Below are positions 1-12,732 of a stretch of 64,000 bases of DNA, one piece after another. The notes below the pieces were generated by a model. That model did no database searches. It saw only the letters and a list, made by a program, of their open reading frames with translations, and was not told where the DNA came from. The stretch comes from Begonia masoniana (lineage: Eukaryota > Streptophyta > Magnoliopsida > Cucurbitales > Begoniaceae), in assembly GCA_022432975.1 (NCBI GenBank), contig CM039510.1:29748412-29812411 (forward strand), read 5' to 3'. Every line of letters starts with the position of its first letter. Within the stretch, counting starts at the first letter, position 1. Position numbers and translations under genes: made by a program.

Positions 1-1948
1 AGGAGTCTTCTATAAGAAGTATTTCAGTAATTGAAATCCCAACGCTCAAGAGAATTAACACGGCCCTCTACTAGATGGCAACGGAAGACGGAAAATTCAG
101 CGTATACTGCGATGCATCCAGGATTGGTTGGGATGGATTAATGCAGGAAGGGAAGTAGTGGCATAGCATCCGGCATGAAAACACGAGCAAAGCTCTACTC
201 CGACTGAGTAGCGGAAGTTGTATTTGCGCTGAAAGGTTATGGAGCATCACCTAATGGACAAACAGTGAGGTGTTTTCTGACCACAAGGTTGAAGTACATC
301 TTACTCAGAAAGAGTTGAATATGAGACAGAGGCGGTGGTTAGAATTTGTAAAAGACTACGATGTTGAGATCAAATATCATCCTGGTAACGCTAATGTGGT
401 AGCTGATGCACTGAGAGATGCCAGCTACTATACAACCAGTTCTGTCGGCCGTATCTATGCCTTTGAGGACGGAGATACAGAAGTTCGATATGGAATAGTT
501 TTGGGTATCTGCAATACTAGCAGACTTAACCTCGGCCCACCGTCATGGAAACGAAATTAAGGAAGCCAGAGACCAATTCAAAGGAGATGGAGATATGGTG
601 GGAAAGGTACCATGGAGTCTTCGATCTCGTTATCGGAGATGGAATTCTGAGTCAAAAACAGATGGTTATGTTCCGAAAGACGAGAGTAAGGAAGCACATC
701 TTGTGGAGGCATTAATCTCTCGGTCTGTGCATCTGGAAGCACAAAGATGTATCAGGACTTGAACATTCATCGCTGGTGGCCGAATATGAAGAATGAAGGG
801 GCCAAGATGTGAGTCTTGTAGGATAGGTCAACAAGTCCAAGTGAACATCAAGACCAAGTGGGGAAGCTTCAGCCTCTTTCGATTTCCCGAATGGAAGTGG
901 GAGACCATCACAAGGACTTTGCTGTGGGGCCTTCCAAGGACAGCTTAGGGCCATAATAGCATTTGGGTCATAGTTGACAGATTGACGAAGCGGCCCACTT
1001 GATACCTGAGAAGACGACATCCTCCATGGATCAGTACGAGGAGTGTACATCACAGGTGAGATTGTTAAGCTGCATGGATTCCGGTTCGACTGTTCTGACC
1101 GGGATCCTAGATTCACTTCCAGGTTTTGGAAAAGCTTGCAAAGCTCCTTGGGCACTAGACTGGACTCAGCACGGCGTTTCAACCCACAGACGGATGGACA
1201 ATCTGAGAGAACGATTCAGACATTGGAGGATATGTTAAGGGCGTGCGTGCTGGACCGTCATGCTCCTTGGAGTAGATATTGCCACTTGTGGAGTTTGCCT
1301 ACAACAATAGCTATCAGGCTACCATCGGCATGGCTCCATATGAAGCACTTTATGGCAGAAAGTGTAGGTCCCCGTTGTGTTGGGATGAAGTTGGGGAAAC
1401 CAAGCTTATCGGCCCGAGATACTACAAACAGATGTCTGGGGTAATAACGGCAATCAAGCAAAGAATCCAAGCTGCACAAAGTCGACAGAAGAGCTATGCA
1501 GACCATCGGAGAAGAGATTAGAATTTGCTGAGGGTGATGAGGTGTTTTGAAGGTGTCCACCTTTCAAAGGCGTGATGAGATTTGGTAAGAAGGGGAAGCT
1601 AAGCCCAAGATTTGTTGGGCCTTTTTCCATTTAAAGAGAGTTGGGAACATGGCCTACAGACTACAGTTGCCAGCGTCAATGGATGGAGTTCACAATGTTT
1701 TTCATGGTTTCGATGCTGAGAAAGTGTGTACGGGATCCAACTCAGATCGTGCAACATGTGGACTTTGACATCATGCCGACACTTACATATGAAGAAAGGC
1801 CATACAGATTCTGGATACCTCAGTCAAAGTGTTGCGCAACAAAGTGGTCCCGTTGGTGAAAGTTTTATGGCGTAATCACAACGTGGAGGAAGCCACATGG
1901 GAAAGACAAGAAGATGTTAGAGCCCAATATCCGGACCTCTTCTCTTAA
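1..1948 (+). pseudogene. Broken gag-pol 3' part (RNase H, integrase, chromodomain) of an A-type element
   Basis: Fragments in shifting frames match the C-terminal half of the A polyprotein. They include an RNase H piece with the cpDASxIG region near 100-135, a [18 protein letters not shown] piece at 270-420, integrase pieces around the SDRDPRF and TDGQSERT boxes near 1090-1215, [19 protein letters not shown] at about 1340-1400, and the chromodomain end near 1850-1945. Most differences from the 16288-20709 copy are 1-2 nt deletions or insertions, many per 100 bp, so no frame stays open for long. Such indel-rich decay beside a well-preserved LTR suggests unpolished long-read sequence as much as true decay. 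It ends with the same Ser-stop and polypurine region as A. Confidence 0.9.
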
Positions 1949-1988
1949 GCAAATTTTGGGGACAAAATTTCTTTTAAGGTGGGTGGAA

Positions 1989-4520
1989 TGTAACACCCGG
2001 CATTTTTGCCATGTAATAGTTTTTCCGGATTGTTTAAACGGGATTAATATTATATTAATACAATGAATATTTTGGTTAAAATGATAGAATGTTTGAGGGA
2101 AAATCAAACTAAGTGTAATCAAAACAAGCCAATTAGGTTAAAAGCTAATGGAAGGGTAAATGTGGAAGCAAACCCAATGGATGAGTGCCAGTGGCAACTT
2201 GTTGAAGAAGATATGTCTTCTCTTCCTCCTACGTGAAGCTCACTTCTACCTCTCCTTTCTGTTTTCTCTCTTCCAGGCGATTGAAACAAAACTTCCACAC
2301 TTTGTTTCTCCAGCATTTTCTCCGTTTTTTTCAGCAAAGGTGAGCATCTTTTAACGCTAACAAGTTTGGACAAGTTAAAGTGAGTTTTTACCGAAGTTTA
2401 GGGTTTCAGTTTTGGTGAAAACTCACTGTTTGGATGAAAACACGTTGGTGTGTTTTCTAAAGTGTTTTACGTGTGTTTGCCTGCGTTTCCTACGTGATAT
2501 TAGTTAGCATTTGTAGCGTTTAAATTCTGTACATTCATGTTACAGATCCGAACTCTCCAGGGACGTTCGAGCACACTGCATTGCCGCAAACACAGTAAGT
2601 TCATAACTGAGAGTTGGCCTTAAGGCCCTACATCACGGAGGTACTAGGTTTCAGTCTCAGTTGGGTGGTTCTGGGTAGAAAAAGTATAGTTTATTGTTCT
2701 GAGATGTCATAGTTTTGCTTCACAGTATAGTCTTTATTTCTGTTGGTCTGCTATATAACTGTAAGCACTGTGAATGTTCATGCATACACGATTTTCGAAA
2801 GCTCATGCAAAACTGTTTTCTGTACACTGCTTCAAACTAAACAAGATAAATCTGACTGTCTGTAATGTATTGGTTAAGTGTGGGACGGGGACTGGCCCTC
2901 TGGTTTATCCCTCCCTGGGAATCTGAAAATGAATTGTCCCTAGCAAGGACCCTCTGGTTTTATCCCTCCCTGGGAGACTGAAAATCTGCTGTGCCTGATA
3001 GTGCACCCTCTGTTTTCCAGTTCCCCTATAAGCCCCACTTATACCCCTCTGTCACTGAAATGTAAAGTTCTGTTCTGTCACTGTATTCTGAAAACTGCAT
3101 GCATAGCATTTTGCATCACTGCATCTGTATTATGTTCTTACCTGATTTTTAGACTCATAGGTGAACTCTCTGATGTAGGTACTGAACCCGAAACGAGGAC
3201 CTTGTTCCTCAAAATGACGATCGGATGTAGCTGGTGGTTTGAGCTCTCGGGTGGTTGCTGCAGTCAGACATAGCTTTCTGTCTTGAGGTTTAAGTCTTTA
3301 AAGTAAAGATCATATCTGTAGACTCTTCTGGAATTCTGGTGTTTTGTTTTAAAAACTCTGTTATAGTCCTGTGTGTTGTTTATAAACTATGCTGGGATTT
3401 TTTTTGTAATGGATAGGTTCTGTTGCTGATGTATTTAAACCCCTGTATTTGACAGTTGAATTATGTTCTGAATTATTCTGGAATTGTTTGGAATATTTTC
3501 TGCTAGTCTGGCATAGATAGTTCTGGTTTAGAGCTATCCATGTAGTGTGATCTTTCCTAAGTTTCTGTCATGCTTTCTGTTGTGTTCGAAAATCAGGTTT
3601 TGAGCTGGTTTATGAGTTTGAGACTTTCATGTCTTCTGTTTTTACTCTCTCTGTTCGTATGTCTTCATGATAAAAGTTGTCAATTTGTCTTTAAACTCTA
3701 CATCCATCGTTCCCTTTGTTTAAAATACATCTGCCGATTTCGTTTATATACATCTACCGATTCCGTCTTATATCCATCTGCCGGTACTGTCACTTTTGTC
3801 TTATATGCATCTACCGATTTCGTTTTATATACATCTACCGATCCCGTCTTATATCCATCTACCGGTACTGTCCACTTTTGTCTTATATGCATCTACCGAT
3901 TTCGTTTTATATACATCTACCGATTCCGTCTTATATCCATCTGCCGGTACTGTTCACTTTTGTCTTATATGCATCTGCCGATTTCGTTTTATATACATCT
4001 ACCGATTCCATCTTATATCCATCTGCCGGTACTGTTCACTTTTGTCTTATATGCATCTACCGATTTCGTTTTATATACATCTACCGATCCCGTCTTATAT
4101 CCATCTACCGGTACTGTTCACTTTTGTCTTATATGCATCTACCGATTTCGTTTTATATACATCTACCGATTCCGTCTTATATCCATCTACCGGTACTGTT
4201 CACTTTTGTCTTATATGCATCTACCGATTTCGTTTTATATACATCTACCGATCCCGTCTTATATCCATCTACCGGTACTGTTCACTTTTGTCTTATATAC
4301 ATCCACTGTTTCGTCTTATTCACATCAACTGTTCTCTTTGTTTATTTACATCCAGCTTAAATGTGTTTTCAAGTTTCACTTCCAGAGAAGGTTTATACTC
4401 TCTGTTAAGGTTTTAAAAGTATAAAGTTTTACAAAAAAATAGTCCCCGTTTTCTGTTAACTGTCCCGGAGTGATGCTTCGATCCCGGACCCCGATCGGGT
4501 TTGGATTTCGGGCTGTCACA
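1989..4520 (+). mobile_element. 3' LTR of A-type Ty3/gypsy element, left-arm copy
   Basis: It starts TGTAACACCCGG directly after a purine-rich tract (about 1969-1988) and ends CGGGCTGTCACA. It is about 2.53 kb, against 2551 and 2570 bp for the two LTRs of the complete A element, and nearly identical in sequence. It carries the same candidate donor AAAGGTGAGC (about 2335), a microexon-like segment near 2547-2595, and the 82-bp minisatellite. The second donor reads cacagtaag here instead of aacaggtaag in the other two copies, so this copy has lost that site or holds a base-call error. Confidence 0.92.
3731..4307 (+). repeat. 82-bp minisatellite in A LTR (left-arm copy)
   Basis: The phrase gcatctaccgatttcg recurs at 3807, 3889, 3971, 4053, 4135 and 4217, exactly 82 bp apart. 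Each unit holds three versions of catct(a/g)ccg(g/a)t. Read on the other strand this is the tcgg(t/c)agatg motif found on the coding strand of the other LTR families. All three frames are open only because the units lack stops. Confidence 0.9.
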
Positions 4521-6019
4521 GTTTTCGATAACCATAGACTGACACGTACTGATAAATGAATTGACATGGACGGTTTTCATTGTATACATGATCGTGCATA
4601 TACATTTACGTAGAACTTGCTGAGATTTTTATCTCATAGGTGTCTTTATGGTGTAGGTGACTACGAGCAAGGTGAGGACGATGTCCCTTTACCCGATGAG
4701 CCTCCAGCTTGAGGAAGGATGTTCGTGGGAGCGGCCAGCGTAGTCGACGCGAGCACGACCCATGAGGAGCATAGGTTATATGTTTTGGGATTATTTGATG
4801 AAATGTATAGAAAGACATATTAGGATGTTTGGTATCTAGATAGGTTGGAAATTTATGTTTTGATGATTTTATTTTTTGATAGCTTTCGCTATGTATGGAT
4901 AGTTTTGATGAAAATAGATAGGATATTGATGTTGATGTGTTTTGGGTGAATATTGAGGATTGTGGAACGTTTTGATGAAATAGAATAGATTTTGGATGAG
5001 TTTTGGTGATTGGAGAGTAGGTTTGTGGTGTTAAGTTAAAATTGTAGTTTTGTGTCGGGAATTGATGATTTAGATCGGATGTTCGGGTTTTGGGAGGTGT
5101 AATTTAGTTGGATTGTTGATGGATGTTTTGATGACGGAAATTGGAGTGTGTTTTAGGTGAAAGATTGAAGAAAATGGCAAAGGGGTAGGAAAAGGGGCGA
5201 GAGGGCGCGGGTGACGCGCGCTGGCTGGGCACTGAAGGCACGCTGGCCGGGTGCGCGCGCACAAGGTGCGCTGGGCGTGCTGTGCGGGTGCCCAGAACGT
5301 GCCCTCCCGATCGATCGCACCCAAGCGCCGATCGATCGTGGTTTATGAAAAAAATTTAAGTCGGAGTCTAGAGAGGGCCCGATCGATCGGGCCTATGTCC
5401 CGATCGATTGGTGCTTACGGTTATTTAACCGGGGAAACCAGAGAAGGCCCGATCGATCGGGCCTTGGTCCCAATCGATCGGCGCCACACTTGACCCCAAC
5501 ACGATTTTTTTTCAAAATTGACTTTTCAAAACACGTTTAACCAGACCTTTTACGATACTTTTCAAATGTATTTTATGAACAATCCCCAAGTATTGTAGAG
5601 GATTTTAAGAACCCAAAACCGAGCCCGTTCTCTAATGATTAAACGAAAAATGCAAAGAAAGAAAAGGGAAAAAAAAAATTTAAGTGAGAATAGGCGAGGT
5701 TAATACACATGTACGTATGTATGCACGACATAGGTCGTGGCGGCACCGACGTGGGGTCGGGGTCGTCCGTGAACATTACCACTGTTCACGTGAATAGTGC
5801 CAGAGAAAAAAAAAAAAAAGAAAATGGGTTTTTATTAAATTTTTTTCACACGTTTTCGACAAAGTTTTAAAAAAGGAAAGTATGTTTTCTTTAAATGATT
5901 TTCAAGACAATTTCAATAAATGAGATATCGATTTAAAGCCTTCGAAGTTGAAATTACTTAATGTTATAAAATGAAAAATTTATACGGTAAATTAAGGGTA
6001 TAGAACGAGGGTCGTTACA
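4521..6019 (+). mobile_element. B-type LTR, 3' portion, left-arm copy
   Basis: Mirror of 12201-13696. Read on + it runs from the point where A inserted (gtttt flank) to the LTR end at gagggtcgttaca. It holds the candidate acceptor tatggtgtag/gtgac (about 4656), the gatcgatcgg palindromes near 5310-5480 and a long purine/AT-rich tail. The 5' half of this LTR would lie left of the window, across the A insertion. There is no coding sequence here. Confidence 0.85.
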
Positions 6020-6582
6020 AACTCCCCCTTGACCCTTGACTCTAGAACTTTCCTTAGTTCTTCTTAGTTGCCTTCCTCTCATCCTTCTTAGCTAACTTCT
6101 TAGCTCCCATAGGTAACATCGAGCACCCTTTCCTTCCTTTAAGCAGCCTCAAAAACCTCGAGGAGGGTATCATACGGGTTCACAACCACAATCTGTTGTA
6201 TTCTTGTCCTCAAGCCCTGCTGAAACCTCGTAATATGACCTCGCTCGATAATCCCCTCAAAATAAGGCAGTATAGTACTCCACCATCGTCATTGTTCCCT
6301 TGGTCAAATCATTGAACGTCCTCGTCATGGAGGCTTCGACTGTTGTACTGTGCTCTAAACACCCCTGTGAAATCATTCCACTCCATGGCCTGGACATCAA
6401 GGTGCACCTTCACTGCGTTCCACCAGTTCATAGCCAACTTTCTCAAATAGTGGGTGGCAATCCCTACCTGGTACTCGCCCGAGACCTGTAGAGTGTGAAA
6501 GTTCCTCTCAATTTTCTGAAGCTAGTTCTCTACTTCCAACGATTTCACACCTCCCTTAAACACGGACAGTTTCTGCCATGAG
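6020..6582 (-). pseudogene. OLD1 gag fragment, left-arm copy
   Basis: Reverse complement of 11638-12200. On the minus strand it reads a gag capsid-like segment (FKGGVKSLEVEN...LQKIERNFHTLQV...WWNAVKVHLDV) with an in-frame stop and frameshifts. It lies between the Athila/Tat-like LTR and the B LTR, as in the right arm. An open frame on + (6300-6491) is only its antisense shadow. Confidence 0.75.
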
Positions 6583-8211
6583 TGTTGTTGTGAAAAATAT
6601 GTTCGCAAGTGTACGAGTCGCAACAAGTAATATAGTGATAAAATAGAGTGTCGAACCCACGAGGACTTGTTAATTAATAATCGAAATAACTAACTTTAAT
6701 TCTAAATTGAACACACGTTTTTATGGTTTTTAAGAATTGAAATTAAAATAAACAACTAGAATAATTAAAATAAACTAAGACAAAAATATTGCAATAAATA
6801 AAATGGGATTAAATCAAATTATTAAAAGCCTAGGTACTACGATTTCACCAAGACAACAGTTATTTCAGTTCTTCGCAATTATATTCATAAATATTCTTCC
6901 TATGTTGATGATCAATTTCACTAAATTCTAGTACAATCTCTCTCGAGCATTGCATAGTTTATCTGATTAATGGGTTATCACTTCTCAGTCTCAAATCCTA
7001 CATTAATCAAATACAAATAAATCAAGAAATCACAGTGATCACACCAATACCGTAACTATCTCTAGCCTACGTATATTCATGACATTAATTTCAGTGCTCG
7101 GGTGTTTATCACCTCTCGGTCTCAAAACACCCCAAAAATCAAGTAAAGATTGGCCAGAAATTTACAGGCTTAAGAACAGGAATTAAATGTGCCAACAATA
7201 TTAGAAGAAATACTCAATAAATATAATTAAACAAAGAACATAAAATAATCATCGCTCGACTACATCGTAGCCCTAATAGAAAAGTTTAGTTCATACTAGA
7301 AAATAAATTAACAACACAACTAATAATAAAATTAAATATGTTTTCTTTTAATAAAGGAGAAAAGAAATTAAAGAAAATAATCTCCCTTTCTACTGTGCTC
7401 TCCAAATCGCAGAATACCCTCTCGCCAGAATCGCCCAACGCCGAAGACCGAAAGCCCTCAAAGTCGCCGAGCTGTTGCGCGCCAGATTCGCCGGATCGTC
7501 GCTCGCCTTAATCGCCGGATCTTTTCTGCCCAAATCGCCCAACGCCGAAGTCTTCACCTCGGCCGAAGCTCTCCGAATCGCAGACTCTCTCAAAGTCGCC
7601 GCACCTCCGATGAAAAATTGCAGAATCGATCTCTGCTCTGTGTAAATCGCCGACAGAGAATGCTCTCAAAGTCGCCGACTCTACTGCTCTGTTTTTAGGT
7701 TTTTATGTGTTTTTTTCTGTTTTTGCCCATCCACCGCTTTGATTCCTCCTCTTTTCAGTTTAATGGCTGAAATTAAATAAATAAACTTTCCATAATTGAA
7801 TTCATGAGGTGATTGGTCGCTTGAATGTAGCGATTAGTCGCTGGATGGTGGCGATCAATCGCCACCTTCTCTGTTTTCTAAATCCTTTGTGTTTGTGGCG
7901 ATTGATCGCTAGTAAAGTGACGATTGCTCGCCATCTCTTCTGTGTAAATTCGTCAATTTCTGTTGCTTTTGTGTTGAATAGTTTCGATCTCCAGAATGCT
8001 GAATCTCCTTCCCTAACACCTCTGCTTTTATTTGTTAATCTTTTCTTCCACTTGAGCTTGTTTAATACTTTATATTCAACCACCCTCGTATTTTATGTAA
8101 ATTTTCTGCACACTTAAACCAAACTCATCAAATACTTTCACACAATTGAGAATAAACTTATCAAATCAAGTGTAAAAAGTATAAATAAGTATATAAAATA
8201 TACACTTATCA
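6583..8211 (-). mobile_element. Athila/Tat-like LTR, left-arm copy
   Basis: Read on minus it starts TGATAAGTGTATATTTTATAC at 8211, next to a polypurine tract (tttgggggtg, plus coordinates 8212-8225), and ends near ...CACAACAACA at 6583, for 1629 bp. The tract and the upstream 'cttgaggacaagc' phrase are typical of the 3' end of Athila/Tat-type Ty3/gypsy elements, so the lineage is inferred from the ends only. Inside, GCGAT..ATCGC dyads (7825-7935) and repeated tcggcgactttgag blocks (about 7440-7680) stand out. Confidence 0.75.
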
Positions 8212-8934
8212 CACCCCCAAACTTGAATGAAAGCTTGTCCTCAAGCGAACAAAACTTAAGCAAAAATCTCAACAAATAAATAATTCAACCCCATATAATA
8301 TGCACAATACAATATAATGGTAAAACAATCTTAATCAAGGTTTTCGGTAATTTGTGTCAGCTTGAAAAACTCATACTAAAAACACCAAGGGTAACACTTT
8401 GCAAAGAAATAACTCATATTAGTGCATTGAAAATAATTTACATAGAAATCTTCGTGTGTGTGTGTGCGTTCATTCTTATCTTCCTCTAATTGTCGGTTCA
8501 ACTAATGTAGCTACAGGTAAGGGATACATTCTCATTTCACTCGGGATCGCTCCAGTCACTCTAATCGTTCATCAGTTTTGTCCACTATCCAACTAATAGC
8601 AAATATCCATAAACTAAAACAAAAGTCAATAGGTCTTCACAAGCTTGTAATGAAAGGCCGGGTTAAAGGGTAGGAATTTATGGATTCAAACGAATACCTA
8701 GAGCACCACTCATTCCTCCTTATTTCATCTAATCAAAAATTTCTTCCATTCACTTACTTACTTGTTGAACTCACTCAAACTTTCTTCTAATCGCACACCC
8801 CCAAACTTACTTCACTCAATATCACCCACTTTAACCCTTCGTCATTGTTACAACACAATATCAATACAAACCTAATAATTGCATAAAATAAAATAAGATT
8901 GAAAGCTGAATTGTTCAAACTTGCTTTTTCTTTC

Positions 8935-8965
<31 letters not shown>

Positions 8966-9767
8966 CATAACATAAATACAACGAATTAATGCTGCAAAAA
9001 GAAACAAATGACAAAAGAGTTGTTATTGAATTTCACCAGCTTTTTTTTTTTCAACTCACCCCTAATTATATCAATATCCATGTGCTCATGTAATGGGGCA
9101 GGAAAAATATATAAGGCTGGTCTAAGTTCAAGTGACAACTGAATGGTAAATAATAGGCTCAAAAGGGTGACTATAAGTATCATTAAATGACACAACAAGG
9201 TAGGCTCAGAAAGCTCAAACGGTTCAAAGATGGCCTAAATCATTCTTTTGTTTCAGAAAAATTTCAATTTGCATTCGAGGATAATGAGCAAAACTAAGAA
9301 AGATTTGTCTTCACAGTATTCTCGTTCTCACACATTTGACTGGAGTTACACTCCCTTACACTGTTTTTTCTCGTTCACTCCCTTACAGTATCTGGGTTTC
9401 ACTCTTAGTAGACTACACAAATATTACCAACAAATAGAATCAAACAAGAATAGAACGTGTTCAAATAAATTGAAGATAATTATGTAAGCTCTAATCAATG
9501 CAAACTAAAACAAATCACTCTTTTACTCAGCATTTCTCAAGGAATTAAAGCATGAATCAATCATTTAAATCATCATTGACACCTCAACCAAGATTTCAGA
9601 TTGCAATACCAAAATATTCAAAGTGCTAAGATACGCTAAATCCATCACCCCAAACTTAAAATAGACATTGCCTCATTATAAAAAATATAGGGTCAAAGGT
9701 CGCGTACCTCATAATGTCTTGAGCTGGTCGTTGGAGTTTCGGGTCGAAGGCGTTCGCGGCAAACATC

Positions 9768-9801
<34 letters not shown>

Positions 9802-10004
9802 TATATTTAAAATTAACTAAATAAAATAAAAGAAGAAAAATAAAAATAAAAGAAGAAAAATAAATAAAATAAAAGAAGAAAAATAAATAAAATAAAAGAA
9901 GAAAAATAAAATAAAAGAAAATAAATAGAAACTAAAGAAAACCTCTAAATTTTTGCTTAAGTTTTGTTCGCTTGAGGACAAGCTTTCATTCAAGTTTGGG
10001 GGTG
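8212..10004. mobile_element. Athila/Tat-like 3' internal region at the centre of the inverted repeat
   Basis: No coding region is seen. Both ends carry the same polypurine tract facing outward (8212-8225 on minus, about 9991-10004 on plus). The true spacer, present once, is 8268-9951. Read on minus, most of it looks like the non-coding 3' end of one element, including an internal 'taagtttggggtgatgg' near 9640-9656. Low-complexity tracts are a T run at about 8939-8962, another T run at about 9770-9799, and a taaaataaaagaagaaa microsatellite at about 9820-9930. Small open frames here (8986-9198, 9248-9487) have no recognisable features. Confidence 0.65.
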
Positions 10005-11637
10005 TGATAAGTGTATATTTTATACACTTATTTATACTTTTTACACTTGATTTGATAAGTTTATTCTCAATTGTGTGAAAGTATTTGATGAGTTTGGTTT
10101 AAGTGTGCAGAAAATTTACATAAAATACGAGGGTGGTTGAATATAAAGCATTAAACAAGCTCAAGTGGAAGAAAAGATTAACAAATAAAAGCAGAGGTGC
10201 TGGGGAAGGAGATTCAGCATTCTGGAGATCGAAACTATTCAACACAAAAGCAACAGAAATTGACGAATTTACACAGAAGAGATGGCGAGCAATCGTCACT
10301 TTACCAGCGATCAATCGCCACAAACACAAAGGATTTAGAAAACAGAGAAGGTGGCGATTGATCGCCACCATCCAGCGACTAATCGCCACATTCAAGCGAC
10401 CAATCACCTCATGAATTCAATTATGGAAAGTTTATTTATTTTAATTTCAGCCATTAAACTGAAAAGAGGAGGAATCAAAGCGGTGGATGGGCAAAAACAG
10501 AAAAAAAAAACATAAAAACCTAAAAACAGAGCAGTAGAGTCGGCGACTTTGAGAGCATTCTCTGTCGGCGATTTACACAGAGCAGAGATCGATTCTGCAA
10601 TTTTTCATCGGAGGTGCGGCGACTTTGAGAGAGTCTGCGATTCGGAGAGCTTCGGCCGAGGTGAAGACTTCGGCGTTGGGCGATTTGGGCAGAAAAGATC
10701 CGGCGATTGAGGCGAGCGACGATCCGGCGAATCTGGCGCGCAGCAGCTCGGCGACTTTGAGGGCTTTCGGTCTTCGGCGTTGGGCGATTCTGGCGAGAGG
10801 GTATTCTGCGATTTGGAGAGCACAGTAGAAAGGGAGATTATTTTCTTTAATTTCTTTTCTCCTTTATTAAAAGAAAAACATGTTTAATTTTATTATTAGT
10901 TGTGTTGTTAATTTATTTTCTAGTATGAACTAAACTTTTCTACTAGGGCTACGATGTAGCCGAGCGATGATTATTTTATGTTCTTCGTTTAATTATATTT
11001 ATTGAGTATTTCTTCCAATATTGTTGGCACATTTAATTCCTGTTCTTAAAGCCTGTAAATTTCTGGCCAATCTTTACTTGATTTTTGGGGTGTTTTGAGA
11101 CCGAGAGGTGATAAACACCCGAGCACTGAAATTAATGTCATGAATATACGTAGGCTAGAGATAGTTACGGTATTGGTGTGATCACTGTGATTTCTTGATT
11201 TATTTGTATTTGATTAATGTAGGATTTGAGACTGAGAAGTGATAACCCATTAATCAGATAAACTATGCAATGCTCGAGATAGATTGTACTAGAATTTAGT
11301 GAAATTGATCATCAACATAGGAAGAATATTTATGAATATAATTGCGAAGAACTGAAATAACTGTTGTCTTGGTGAAATCGTAGTACCTAGGCTTTTAATA
11401 ATTTGATTTAATCCCATTTTATTTATTGCAATATTTTTGTCTTAGTTTATTTTAATTATTCTAGTTGTTTATTTTAATTTTAATTCTTAAAAACCATAAA
11501 AACGTGTGTTCAATTTAGAATTAAAGTTAGTTATTTCGATTATTAATTAACAAGTCCTCGTGGGTTCGACACTCTATTTTATCACTATATTACTTGTTGC
11601 GACTCGTACACTTGCGAACATATTTTTCACAACAACA
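10005..11637 (+). mobile_element. Athila/Tat-like LTR, right-arm copy
   Basis: Starts TGATAAGTG right after the polypurine tract aagtttgggggtg and ends near ...cacaacaaca, for 1633 bp. It then abuts OLD1 gag, so this element inserted into OLD1. It is almost identical to 6583-8211; differences such as ccccagc/cctaac are single bases. No target duplication can be checked because the other end of the element is not in the window. The exact 3' end could be 11634 or 11637. Confidence 0.75.
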
Positions 11638-12200
11638 CTCATGGCAGAAACTGTCCGTGTTTAAGGGAGGTGTGAAATCGTTGGAAGTAGAGAACTAGCT
11701 TCAGAAAATTGAGAGGAACTTTCACACTCTACAGGTCTCGGGCGAGTACCAGGTAGGGATTGCCACCCACTATTTGAGAAAGTTGGCTATGAACTGGTGG
11801 AACGCAGTGAAGGTGCACCTTGATGTCCAGGCCATGGAGTGGAATGATTTCACAGGGGTGTTTAGAGCACAGTACAACAGTCGAAGCCTCCATGACGAGG
11901 ACGTTCAATGATTTGACCAAGGGAACAATGACGATGGTGGAGTACTATACTGCCTTATTTTGAGGGGATTATCGAGCGAGGTCATATTACAAGGTTTCAG
12001 CAGGGCTTGAGGACAAGAATACAACAGATTGTGGTTGTGAACCCGTATGATACCCACCTCGAGGTTTTTGAGGCTGCTTAAAGGAAGGAAAGGGTGCTCG
12101 ATGTTAACTATGGGAGCTAAGAAGTTAGCTAAGAAGGATGAGAGGAAGGCAACTAAGAAGAACTAAGGAAAGTTCTAGAGTCAAGGGTCAAGGGGGAGTT
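11638..12200 (+). pseudogene. OLD1 gag, first segment
   Basis: A degraded Ty3/gypsy gag capsid domain reads, across a stop codon and frameshifts, as SWQKLSVFKGGVKSL, LQKIERNFHTLQVSGEYQVG, LRKLAMNWWNAVK, MEWNDFTGVFRAQYNSRSLHDED and a Lys-rich tail near 12110-12170. The WW and YxxxS(L/R) pattern is the usual gag retrotransposon signature. The gene is cut at GAGTT (12196-12200) by element B and resumes at 29449. The 5' end is replaced by the Athila/Tat-like LTR. It is older than A to H, judging by its decay. Confidence 0.78.
12196..12200. repeat. Target-site duplication of B, low side (GAGTT)
   Basis: GAGTT directly precedes the B LTR end at 12201 and is repeated at 29444-29448 after the other B LTR. 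A 5-bp duplication is the normal footprint of Ty3/gypsy integrase. It shows that 12201-29443 is one insertion into OLD1 gag. Confidence 0.92.
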
Positions 12201-12732
12201 TGTAACGACCCTCGTTCTATACCCTTAATTTATCGTATAAAATTTTCATTTATAACATTAAGTAATTTCAACTTCGAAGGCTTTAAATCGATATCTCATT
12301 TATTGAAATTGTCTTGAAAATCATTTAAAGAAAACATACTTTCCTTTTTTAAAACTTTGTCGAAAACGTGTGAAAAAAATTTAATAAAAACCCATTTTCT
12401 TTTTTTTTTCCTCTGGCACTATTCACGTGAAACAGTGGTAATGTTCACGGACGACCCCGACCCCTCGTCGGTGCTGCCACGACCTATGTCTTGCATACAT
12501 ACGTACATGTGTATTAACCTCGCCCATTCTCACTTAAATTTTTTTTTTCCCTTTTCTTTCTTTGCATTTTTCGTTTAATCATTAGAGAACGGGCTCGGTT
12601 TTGGGTTCTTAAAATCCTCTACAATACTTGGGGATTGTTCATAAAATACATTTGAAAAGTATCGTAAAAGGTCTGGTTAAACGTGTTTTGAAAAGTCAAT
12701 TTTGAAAAAAAATCGTGTTGGGGTCAAGTGTG

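Larger units (their letters stand above)
1..8267 (+). repeat. Left arm of a giant inverted repeat
   Basis: This stretch reads as the reverse complement of the right arm (9952 to about 18290). In order it mirrors an A-type pol end, an A LTR, the 3' half of a B LTR, a decayed gag and an Athila/Tat-like LTR. The junctions between elements, including the AAAAC target-site flank of A (here gtttt at 4521-4525), are mirrored too. The duplication is therefore younger than the nesting. From about 2000 onward the arms differ only by scattered single bases and 1-nt indels. Before 1950 this arm has many more indels. The arm continues past the window start. It may be a real inverted duplication or an assembly fold-back. 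Confidence 0.9.

Noticed and set aside
712..1182. 156-codon minus-strand frame, and similar antisense frames at 17242-17532, 40333-40698 and 51164-51508
   Set aside because: Antisense shadows of conserved integrase, gag and protease coding regions.
3570..4424. Long overlapping open frames (up to 284 codons) in all three + frames; same at 13795-14556 and 20967-21728 on minus
   Set aside because: They are produced by the stop-free 82-bp minisatellite in the A LTR; repetitive Ile/Tyr/Ser-rich translation, no domain, no start context.
5070..5493. Small frames in the GC-rich palindrome block (also 12724-13147)
   Set aside because: Overlap on both strands, no conservation beyond the LTR itself; explained by base composition.
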